5,453 bases of DNA from an uncultured Lachnospiraceae bacterium (GTDB lineage: Bacteria > Bacillota > Clostridia > Lachnospirales > Lachnospiraceae), in NCBI GenBank assembly GCA_902795625.1, contig CADBLW010000078.1, positions 1 through 5,453 of the forward strand, given 5' to 3'. Below are positions 1 to 5,141 of the stretch, piece after piece. Position 1 is the first letter of the stretch, and the number at the start of each line of letters is the position of its first letter. The notes under the pieces are model-generated. The model did not search any database. It saw only the letters and a list, made by a program, of their open reading frames with translations, and was not told the origin of the DNA. The translations under genes were made by a program, and so were the position numbers.

Positions 1-27
1 CAAAAGCCTGTCGGCGCAAAACTCATA

Positions 28-1437
28 TCAATATCTGACATAAAGCAGCGGGTCAACCGCCGTACCGTCGATGATAACCGAAAAATGCAGGTGCGGCGCC
101 GTGGAAACACCCGTCGAGCCGACAAGCGCGATCACCTGTCCCTGCTTGACTGTGTCGCCCTTGCTCACAAGAAGCTTCGAGCAGTGCAGGTATCTCGTCG
201 CGTAACCGTTGCCGTGATCGATCTCGATATAGTTTCCGGCGGAACTGTTGTACCCCGCGATCCTCACGGTTCCCGCGAGAGCCGCAACAATCTGCGCGCC
301 ATACTGCGCACCGATATCCACACCCTTGTGGAAGGAGCTTGCGCCCTTGACCGGTGCGCGGCGGGGTCCAAAGCCCGTAGCCGTGCGGGAATCTCCCGGA
401 AGCGGCCAGATCATCTTCGAAGGATCCTTCACGTCCTTGAGCGTAAGATCGCTTGCGCTGGAAACGCCGGTGTGCGGCACGTTGGCATACTTCTTGGCGC
501 GCTCCGCGGACTCCTGCTGCGACATCGCCTGCCGACGCTTCTTTTCTTCCTCGGCGAGACGCTTTGCCTCCTCGGCGCGCTTTCTCGCTGCCTCGGCTTC
601 CTTGCGCTCCTGCTCTTTCCGGATCTGCTGCTTAATATTGTTGACGTCTCCGCCGGCATCGCTGATCAGTTCCTGGTACTCTTCCAGCTCATCCTCCGTG
701 ACGCCGATCTGCTCCTGGTATTCTGCCAGAGCGTCCGCCTTTTTGGCAAGAACCTCCTGCACGTACGCAAAATCATCTTCGTACAGCGCGCGGCTCGCCT
801 CCATCACGGAGATCTGTGACTCCAGCCGTTCCTTTACAAGCTCGACGTCGTGCCTCGCATCAGCATACTTCTTCGCGAGCTGGTAGTCATAAACACGGAT
901 ATCCGAAGCATACTCCTCATAGTTGAGAATGTCCGAGAGGTCCCTGGAACCGAGCAGCATCTCAAGCTCGGTCATGTTTCCGTGCTCGTACAGATACTGG
1001 AAACGACGTTTCAGCGCTTCGTACTGCTCGCGCTCCTTCGCCTCCGCCTCCGCCAGCTGCCGGTTGGTGATCTCAAGCTCAGCATTCAGCTGCGCGATGG
1101 TATCCTCCATCTCCGCGATCTCAAGGAGCATTTCACTCTGCTTGATATCCATCTCCTCGATATACTGTTCGATCTTGTCGTACTCGGACGACAGATCCTT
1201 GGCTTTATTCTTGAGCTCGTTCGACTTCTTCTCGAGCTCCCTCTTCTTGGCCTCTGCCTCCTCGAGTTCCTTCTTCAGTTTCTCCTCGAGGTCCTCACCT
1301 CTCTCGCCCCAGCCGGACAGCGTCGTTGTTCCCACAGGGAACACAGCCGTCGCAGCCTTCGCCGAAGGCGACCACAGATACCCGGTGATCAGAGTCAGTA
1401 CCAGGAAACAGGTCAGGCAGGTTTTTCTCTTCCTCAT
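28..1437 (-). CDS. Secreted M23 peptidoglycan endopeptidase with PcsB/EnvC-like coiled coil, likely FtsEX partner
   Basis: The 469-residue protein starts at ATG 1437, five nt after AGGAG, and opens with a signal peptide (basic MRKRK, hydrophobic core about 7-22, probable cleavage after AKA at 28). Residues about 45-270 are charged, heptad-rich coiled coil. The stretch about 145-190 (RRFQYLYEHGNMTELEMLLG, then SDILNYEEY) resembles the PcsB/CwlO/EnvC hairpin tip family. Residues about 273-303 are an extremely charged Glu/Lys/Arg/Ala helix, followed by a linker to about 340. The C-terminal M23 domain (about 343-469) keeps zinc ligands H370 and D374 (HKGVD) and H451, plus catalytic H418 (YLH) and H449 (HLH), so it should cut peptide cross-bridges outside the membrane. 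It lies 117 nt downstream of ftsX, which suggests FtsX controls it. That partnership is inferred from family and context. In-frame codons upstream to 1533 lack a signal-peptide start and a ribosome site. The protein is intact. Confidence 0.93.
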   Translation of the reverse strand: MRKRKTCLTCFLVLTLITGYLWSPSAKAATAVFPVGTTTLSGWGERGEDLEEKLKKELEEAEAKKRELEKKSNELKNKAKDLSSEYDKIEQYIEEMDIKQSEMLLEIAEMEDTIAQLNAELEITNRQLAEAEAKEREQYEALKRRFQYLYEHGNMTELEMLLGSRDLSDILNYEEYASDIRVYDYQLAKKYADARHDVELVKERLESQISVMEASRALYEDDFAYVQEVLAKKADALAEYQEQIGVTEDELEEYQELISDAGGDVNNIKQQIRKEQERKEAEAARKRAEEAKRLAEEEKKRRQAMSQQESAERAKKYANVPHTGVSSASDLTLKDVKDPSKMIWPLPGDSRTATGFGPRRAPVKGASSFHKGVDIGAQYGAQIVAALAGTVRIAGYNSSAGNYIEIDHGNGYATRYLHCSKLLVSKGDTVKQGQVIALVGSTGVSTAPHLHFSVIIDGTAVDPLLYVRY

Positions 1438-1441
1438 AGGA

Positions 1442-1447
1442 TCTCCT
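1442..1447 (-). promoter_or_regulatory. Ribosome binding site fixing the M23 peptidase start
   Basis: The minus strand reads AGGAGA here, preceded by GGGAA, with ATG at 1437 four nt further on. This site favours ATG 1437, directly followed by a textbook signal peptide. The longer frame opening at TTG 1533 would put 32 unlikely residues before it, and its start would lie inside a hairpin. Confidence 0.8.
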
Positions 1448-1467
1448 TTCCCACAATACCCCACAAC

Positions 1468-1498
1468 TGCAATTGCAATTCCAATATCACTTGTACAA
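1468..1498. repeat. Small palindromes upstream of the M23 peptidase gene
   Basis: Two overlapping perfect 10-bp palindromes, TGCAATTGCA (1468-1477) and AATTGCAATT (1471-1480), are followed by the 8-bp palindrome TTGTACAA (1491-1498). They lie 31 to 61 bp upstream of the peptidase start, where an operator or weak promoter could sit. They are AT-rich and short, so chance is a real alternative. No regulator can be named. Confidence 0.35.
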
Positions 1499-1517
1499 TA
1501 GCATCCCCGGACCATCC

Positions 1518-1535
1518 GATTGCCCTCAGGCAATC
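1518..1535 (-). repeat. Hairpin between ftsX and the M23 peptidase gene
   Basis: This is a perfect 7-bp inverted repeat, GATTGCC and GGCAATC, with a 4-nt loop (TGAG on the minus strand), 20 nt after the ftsX stop codon. The minus strand continues GGATGGTCCGGGG with no T-tract, so it is not a standard intrinsic terminator. It could protect or process the ftsX 3' end, or trim expression of the downstream peptidase. No convincing -35/-10 pair was found in the rest of the 117-nt gap, so the peptidase gene is probably co-transcribed with ftsEX. Confidence 0.55.
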
Positions 1536-1554
1536 AGCCTCGGAAAATGCCCGC

Positions 1555-2475
1555 TTACAGCTTGCGGAACTTCCGAAGCTCACGGTTCAGCGTGATATAA
1601 CTTCCGAAGAAGCCGATGCCGATACCGATGCACGCGGAGAGCGGCCCCAGCACGGCAAATACTTCATTGACATCGACAAAATTGATCGCACCGAGAATTC
1701 CGAGCTTCGTGGAGACGAGCTGTACCATCTTGTAGTACAGGCCGTACAGCACGGACAGCGGGATTGCCGCACCCAACAGACCGATCAGACATCCTTCCAC
1801 AAGGAACGGTCCGCGGATAAACAGGTCCGTCGCGCCGATCAGGCTCTGGATCTGGATCTCTCTCGCACGCACGGAGACACCGATGGAAACCGTGGTGCTG
1901 ATCAGGAACAGAGCGATCGCGAGGAGCAGTACGATCAGGATGATCGCCGCGAGGCTGAAGCCCCGGTTCAGCGATGTCAGGGACCGCACCAGGTCCTCCG
2001 CGTTATTGACGTAACGAACGCCTTCCGGCTCAAGGGCACGGATGGCTTCCACCGCCTCGAGCTGGTCCTCCGCCGAGTGGAAATACACTTCAAACGAAGC
2101 GCTGTTCGCCAGCGGGTTGTCGTCGCCGAAGGACTTCAGCATATCGGAATCCTTGTCGCTGAAGTGGGTTTCCTTAAACTTGGTCCAGGCCTCATCCGCG
2201 GAGATATACTCAATCCGGCGAACGCCGTCGATCGCAACGATCTTATTTTTCAGATCAACAAGCTCCTGCTCGGTGATACCCTCACGGAAGAACACGGTCG
2301 CTCCGACATCGTTCTCGAGCTCGAGCATGTTATACTGCACATTGACAAGCATGAAATACATGATTCCGAACAGGAAAATACAAACCGTCATAGTCGCGAT
2401 GGACGCGATGGAGAACAGACGGTTCCGGATAATATTCTTGACACCCTGTCCGAAACAATAGAAGAAACTATCCAA
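1555..2475 (-). CDS. ftsX: Cell-division ABC transporter permease FtsX
   Basis: FtsX is the membrane half of the FtsEX complex. It does not import a solute; it transmits FtsE ATP hydrolysis to an extracellular wall hydrolase. The 306-residue protein has the FtsX layout: a short cytoplasmic N-terminus containing QGVKNIIRNRLFSIASIATM, TM1 about 22-46, an extracellular domain about 47-170, TM2 about 174-198, the coupling segment REIQIQSLIGATDLFIRGPF (205-224), TM3 about 226-250 and TM4 about 272-294. It ends in a basic tail, RELRKFRKL. The likely start is TTG 2475, seven nt after GGGAGGA. This gives the usual family length and an 8-nt overlap with the ftsE stop, implying translational coupling. 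ATG 2499 would add eight residues (MTRREDTT) but has only a weak ribosome site. The large loop faces outward, where it would contact the coiled-coil peptidase encoded next. Confidence 0.95.
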   Translation of the reverse strand: MDSFFYCFGQGVKNIIRNRLFSIASIATMTVCIFLFGIMYFMLVNVQYNMLELENDVGATVFFREGITEQELVDLKNKIVAIDGVRRIEYISADEAWTKFKETHFSDKDSDMLKSFGDDNPLANSASFEVYFHSAEDQLEAVEAIRALEPEGVRYVNNAEDLVRSLTSLNRGFSLAAIILIVLLLAIALFLISTTVSIGVSVRAREIQIQSLIGATDLFIRGPFLVEGCLIGLLGAAIPLSVLYGLYYKMVQLVSTKLGILGAINFVDVNEVFAVLGPLSACIGIGIGFFGSYITLNRELRKFRKL

Positions 2476-3541
2476 TGTCGTATCCTCCCTTCTTGTCATC
2501 CACAATGACGCCGTCCTGAAGGGAAATGACACGCTTCTGCATGTTGTCCACGATCTCATGGTTGTGCGTGACGACCACGACCGTCGTTCCACGCGCATTG
2601 ATATCCTCAAGCAGCTCCATGATATCGATGGTGTTCTTCGGGTCAAGGTTACCGGTAGGCTCGTCCGCAAGCAGGATCAGCGGGTTGTTGATCAGCGCAC
2701 GCGCAACCGCGACACGCTGCTGCTCACCGCCGGAAAGCTTGTTCGGATAGCTGCGGTACTTGTTGCGAAGGCGCACCATGCTGAGCATCTTGGACACATT
2801 TTTCGTGATCTTGCGCGACGGAACACCGATCACCTTCTGCGCGAAGGCAATATTTTCAAACACCGTGCGGTCCTCCAGCAGACGGAAGTCCTGGAACACG
2901 ATGCCGATGGAACGACGATATTTGCAAACCTGACGGTTTCTCAGACCGGAGAGGTCTGTTCCCGCGATGAATACGGAGCCCGAAGTAGGACTGATCTCGC
3001 GCATCAGAAGGCGGATCAGAGTGGATTTGCCGGAACCGCTCGGACCGACAATAAACACGAACTCCCCGCGGTCAATGGAAAATGAAACATCCTTCAACGC
3101 CGCATCGGCGTCATCCGGACCGTCGGTATACTCTTTCGTAACATGGTCAAATACGATAACCGGGCCTTCGCCGGCAGGCGGCGGAGGAAGCTCCTCCTCG
3201 TCATCGTACTGCGGAAGATCATCTACCTCTTCCTCCTGCGCTGCCTTAGCGGCAGCCTCAGCTTCGCGCGCTGCCTTCTGTGCCTTGGCCTGCTGCGCTA
3301 CCTTCACGAATTCCGGAACCGGCACCGCTGCCGCTTCGGTCTCCTCTTCCGTCATTTCTCCCTGCACTGTGTCTGCCGTGTTGGCGGCCGCTGTCTGCAT
3401 CGTGTCAACCGCGATGCCGGGCACCAGAACCTTGATGCCCTCTGCCGCTCCTGCGGCATCTTCCGCGATGTCCTCTGCATTGTCCGCAGCATTCATCGCA
3501 TCGGCGATCAATTCCTCCGCCGTCTTCTGTTCTTCACTCAT
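2468..3541 (-). CDS. ftsE: Cell-division ATPase FtsE with long N-terminal extension
   Basis: FtsE is the cytoplasmic ATPase that drives FtsX. The 357-residue product has a complete ABC domain at about 127-357: Walker A GPSGSGKST (166-174), Q-loop Q217 in VFQDFRLL, signature LSGGEQQRV (269-277), Walker B LILLADEP (288-295, catalytic E294), D-loop GNLD (297-300) and H-loop H326. VFQDFRLL and the DEPTGNLDP context are typical of FtsE. FtsE is usually about 230 residues, so residues 1-126 are extra. They comprise an Ala/Asp/Glu-rich segment (1-35), a short hydrophobic patch (36-48), a Lys/Ala helix-prone run (about 80-102), an acidic run (104-118) and a Pro/Gly linker (119-126). The ATG at 3541 follows AGGGAGA by four nt, so the extension is probably translated. 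It has no recognised domain. The gene overlaps ftsX by 8 nt. A start inside the extension (M47, M63) is possible but less supported. Confidence 0.95.
   Translation of the reverse strand: MSEEQKTAEELIADAMNAADNAEDIAEDAAGAAEGIKVLVPGIAVDTMQTAAANTADTVQGEMTEEETEAAAVPVPEFVKVAQQAKAQKAAREAEAAAKAAQEEEVDDLPQYDDEEELPPPPAGEGPVIVFDHVTKEYTDGPDDADAALKDVSFSIDRGEFVFIVGPSGSGKSTLIRLLMREISPTSGSVFIAGTDLSGLRNRQVCKYRRSIGIVFQDFRLLEDRTVFENIAFAQKVIGVPSRKITKNVSKMLSMVRLRNKYRSYPNKLSGGEQQRVAVARALINNPLILLADEPTGNLDPKNTIDIMELLEDINARGTTVVVVTHNHEIVDNMQKRVISLQDGVIVDDKKGGYDIG
2483..2489 (-). promoter_or_regulatory. Ribosome binding site selecting a TTG start for ftsX
   Basis: The minus strand reads GGGAGGA, seven nt before TTG 2475 and inside the last codons of ftsE. 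This near-perfect Shine-Dalgarno sequence matches the TTG far better than anything upstream of the alternative ATG at 2499. Confidence 0.8.
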
Positions 3542-3569
3542 AAATTCTCCCTGGATTAAAACTATTGAA

Positions 3570-3620
3570 GACGGCTCCCGATAACCTCACCTCATGGCGA
3601 GAAGGTTACAGAGAACCGCC
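3570..3620 (-). terminator. Long imperfect hairpin between the CdaR-like gene and ftsE (terminator or leader element)
   Basis: On the minus strand, GGCGGUUCUC (3620-3611) pairs fully with GGGAGCCGUC (3579-3570), using three G-U pairs. A single U/C mismatch separates it from an inner 7-bp helix, GUAACCU (3609-3603) with AGGUUAU (3587-3581). The apical loop can form a further CUC/GAG helix. The RNA continues UUCAAUAGUUUUAAUC, a broken U-tract. It starts 13 nt after the regulator's stop codon, consistent with an imperfect terminator. Only 17 nt separate it from the ftsE ribosome site at 3552, too little for a promoter. If ftsE is transcribed from upstream, the transcript must read through it, making attenuation or RNA processing possible. 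Confidence 0.5.
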
Positions 3621-3633
3621 CTTCAGCACTTGT

Positions 3634-4722
3634 TTAATACTCGGAATTCTCCATATACTTCATGTACTTCACAACCATCAGCGCGATCTTGAAGGTGATG
3701 GCGTCATCAAACACGCGAAGGTCGAGGTTCGTGCTCTTCTCGAGCTTGTCGAGCCTGTATACAAGCGTGTTGCGGTGAATGTAGAGATCCTTCGAGGTGG
3801 CCGAAACGTTCAGGCTCTTCTCGAAGAACTTGTTGATCGTGGTAAGTGTCTCCTCGCCGAAATCCTCCGGTGACTGACCGTCGAAGATCTCGCGGATAAA
3901 CATCTTGCACAAAGGCATCGGCAGCTGGTAGATCAGGCGGCCGATCCCAAGGTTATTGTAAGCGACGACCTTGCGCTCACTGTAGAAGATCTTGCCGACA
4001 TCGAGGGCCATCTTCGCTTCCTTGTAGGAGCGGGAAATGTCCTTGATCTCGTTGACAATGGTTCCATAGGAGACATGAACCTTGCTCATGGCCTCCGTGT
4101 TGAGCATGTCAACGATGATCTTCGCCGTGTTCATCAGCGTGTCATAGTTCTCGTTGGCCTTGAGTTCCTTGACGATGATGATGTTCTTCTCATCGACGGC
4201 TGTGATGAAATCCTTCGGCTTGCCGGCAAAAAGGGTACGAACCGTCTCGAGGGCGTTCGTGTCCTTCTCCGTCTTCGTCTCGATTATGTACACAACGCGG
4301 CGAGCCTCAACCTCGATGTGAAGCTTCTTCGCGCGGTTGTAGATGTCCACCAGCAGAAGGTTGTCAAGAAGAAGGTTCTTGATAAAGTTGTCCTTATCGA
4401 ACCGCTCCTTGTACGCGACTAAAAGTCCCTGAATCTGGAACGCCGCCATCTTGCCGACCATGTAAACATCGTCGGTGTCACCCTTCGCGAGAAGGATGTA
4501 CTCCAGCTGATGGTCGTCATATACCTTGAAGAACTGGTATCCCGCCATCACCTGGCTGTCCGCAGGCGACTCGGCAAATGCGGTTACCATCGCGTTGTTG
4601 TCCTCTGTGCCGCTGATCGTAGACGCCAGCGTCTTGCCTTCCGTATCCATGATGCACAGATCCACACGGGTTATCCCCTTCATCCCGTCGATCGTGTTTT
4701 GAAGAATTTGATTCGAAATCAT
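3634..4722 (-). CDS. CdaR/PucR-type helix-turn-helix transcriptional regulator
   Basis: This 362-residue cytoplasmic protein has the three-part build of the CdaR (sugar diacid) regulator family. Residues 1-105 resemble the ligand-recognition domain: an N-terminal helix (ISNQILQNTIDGM), then VDLCIMDTEGKTLAST, like the VMD..G.I.AS pattern. The RIG-containing motif I know from E. coli CdaR is not evident, so the ligand may differ. Residues about 125-250 fit the GGDEF-like middle domain (VVYIIETK, VHVSYGTIV, SYKEAKMALDVG). Residues about 290-352 are a PucR-type C-terminal HTH with the diagnostic HRNTLVYRLDKLE at 316-328. ATG 4722 follows AAAGGA by 10 nt. The gene has its own sigma-A promoter and a leader of about 120 nt. 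Its upstream neighbour is a sugar transporter ATPase gene and its downstream neighbour is ftsE. The regulated genes and inducer cannot be read from the sequence. Confidence 0.88.
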   Translation of the reverse strand: MISNQILQNTIDGMKGITRVDLCIMDTEGKTLASTISGTEDNNAMVTAFAESPADSQVMAGYQFFKVYDDHQLEYILLAKGDTDDVYMVGKMAAFQIQGLLVAYKERFDKDNFIKNLLLDNLLLVDIYNRAKKLHIEVEARRVVYIIETKTEKDTNALETVRTLFAGKPKDFITAVDEKNIIIVKELKANENYDTLMNTAKIIVDMLNTEAMSKVHVSYGTIVNEIKDISRSYKEAKMALDVGKIFYSERKVVAYNNLGIGRLIYQLPMPLCKMFIREIFDGQSPEDFGEETLTTINKFFEKSLNVSATSKDLYIHRNTLVYRLDKLEKSTNLDLRVFDDAITFKIALMVVKYMKYMENSEY

Positions 4723-4843
4723 CCGACTGCGTTCCTTTCCACATGGAATCTCGACGAAACCGGTATCTCTCCGCCCCCGGCAGGGAGCCCGTCACGTCGG
4801 CCGTCTGTCTCGGAAAATACACGGACATCCGCACCCCATAATC
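4723..4843 (-). promoter_or_regulatory. Leader (5' UTR) of the CdaR-like regulator gene
   Basis: About 120 nt separate the predicted transcription start from ATG 4722. One compact hairpin is visible: GCUCCC (4788-4783) pairs with GGGGGC (4778-4773) around a UGCC tetraloop, with one G-U pair. No known riboswitch consensus was recognised. A GTG-initiated frame from 4834 runs into the regulator in another frame but has no clear ribosome site. Confidence 0.4.
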
Positions 4844-4849
4844 AGATTG

Positions 4850-4878
4850 ATAATATCACTTTTTTACCGATTTTTCAA
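4850..4878 (-). promoter_or_regulatory. Sigma-A promoter of the CdaR-like regulator gene
   Basis: The minus strand carries TTGAAA (4878-4873) as -35, a 17-bp spacer (4872-4856) and TATTAT (4855-4850) as -10, close to the vegetative consensus. The expected transcription start is near 4843. The -35 box directly abuts one arm (4887-4879) of an inverted repeat that spans the upstream region, where a regulator could act. Confidence 0.8.
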
Positions 4879-4967
4879 GTGAAAACCTTGTGAAGAACCA
4901 CTCGTGAGGTATCATTCGCAAACCTCGCTGCGCTCGGTTTGCGAATGTACGTGCGCTCGGTTTTCAC
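4879..4967. repeat. Nested inverted repeats with an internal direct repeat
   Basis: The outer arms are GTGAAAACC (4879-4887) and GGTTTTCAC (4959-4967), a perfect 9 bp. Nested inside are CATTCGCAAACC (4913-4924) and GGTTTGCGAATG (4936-4947), a perfect 12-bp stem with an 11-nt loop. TGCGCTCGGTTT occurs twice as a direct repeat (4929-4940 and 4952-4963), each copy supplying the start of the right arm of one palindrome. The inner hairpin has no T-tract on either side and is not a standard terminator. The outer left arm touches the -35 box of the downstream promoter. Confidence 0.8.
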
Positions 4968-5073
4968 GCCGCAGACTTCGTCTGCTCCCGATACCCAAAT
5001 GCCTGCCCCCGTCGAAATTTCTTTTCATGGGTGCAGGCATTTGGGTATCGCCGGCTCCCGCCGGCGCGAAAAC
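4960..5073 (-). repeat. Cloverleaf-forming palindromic element
   Basis: On the minus strand, GUUUUCGCGCC (5073-5063) pairs with GGCGUGAAAAC (4970-4960), 11 bp with one G-U. The enclosed segment forms three hairpins in order: a GGC/GCC hairpin at 5062-5053 (alternatively a 7-bp CGCCGGC/GCCGGCG stem at 5066-5049), a perfect 18-bp arm (5050-5033 with 5006-4989, 26-nt loop), and GCAGAC/GTCTGC (4985-4971) with a 3-nt loop. The plus strand has an A/C mismatch where the minus strand has G-U, so an RNA would pair better from the minus strand. It could be a dispersed palindromic (MITE- or REP-like) element or a structured RNA. No matching family was recognised. Confidence 0.6.
4989..5050. repeat. Perfect 18-bp inverted repeat (central arm)
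   Basis: CGATACCCAAATGCCTGC (4989-5006) is exactly complementary to 5033-5050. The 26-nt loop contains a small GAAATTTC palindrome (5014-5021), and 5008-5010 can pair with 5029-5031 after one mismatch, lengthening the stem. It is the longest perfect inverted repeat found in the window. Confidence 0.9.
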
Positions 5074-5088
5074 TCTCGCTTAGCGCGC

Positions 5089-5119
5089 AAGAAAAGCCCC
5101 GCACTTTTTCGTGCGGGGC
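5089..5119 (-). terminator. Intrinsic terminator of the sugar ABC ATPase gene
   Basis: The minus strand forms a perfect 9-bp GC-rich stem, GCCCCGCAC (5119-5111) with GTGCGGGGC (5104-5096), around a GAAAAA loop. TTTTCTT (5095-5089) follows. It begins 22 nt after the stop codon of the upstream gene, as expected for a Rho-independent terminator. The plus-strand tail (CTTTG) is weak, so it acts mainly on minus-strand transcripts. Confidence 0.92.
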
Positions 5120-5141
5120 CTTTGAAAATGCAGTTCTGAAA

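Larger units (their letters stand above)
4723..5141. other. 419-bp intergenic region between the sugar ABC ATPase and regulator genes
   Basis: This stretch holds no supportable gene. Read along the minus strand it contains the upstream gene's intrinsic terminator, a cluster of inverted repeats with cloverleaf potential, a nested inverted repeat with a 12-bp direct repeat, the regulator promoter and its leader. The short open frames crossing it are built from palindrome sequence and show no protein family character. Confidence 0.85.

Noticed and set aside
1..27. Possible start of a next gene (ATG at 26) or a small GCC/GGC hairpin with TTTT at the window edge
   Set aside because: There is no ribosome site before the ATG, only eight codons are visible and the hairpin stem is 3 bp. 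An S41 peptidase gene often follows ftsEX sets, but nothing here shows it.
1438..1533. A longer N-terminus for the M23 peptidase
   Set aside because: The extra 32 residues would precede a complete signal peptide, and the frame opens at TTG inside a hairpin. The ribosome site and signal peptide agree on 1437.
850..2508. A 552-codon open frame on the plus strand, longer than the genes it crosses
   Set aside because: It is antisense to two well-supported genes, lacks a ribosome site, spans their intergenic gap and is rich in Leu, Arg, His and Gln, as expected for the complement of Glu/Lys/Ala-rich coiled-coil codons. No family character is visible.
3621..3670. A -10-like TATTAA at the end of the regulator gene as a promoter for ftsE
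   Set aside because: The best -35 at an acceptable distance (ATGAAG, 18-bp spacer) is poor, and the transcript would immediately enter the long hairpin. Too weak to call.
4517..4834. A minus-strand frame opening at GTG in the regulator leader
   Set aside because: It overlaps the regulator gene in another frame, has no good ribosome site and shows no family similarity.
4879..5088. CRISPR array or tRNA for the repeat cluster
   Set aside because: The repeats are inverted and of unequal length, with no regular spacers, and no tRNA anticodon arm, T-loop or CCA-end pattern fits.
4939..5139. A 66-codon plus-strand open frame in the intergenic region
   Set aside because: It is made of palindrome and terminator sequence and has no protein motif or clear ribosome site.
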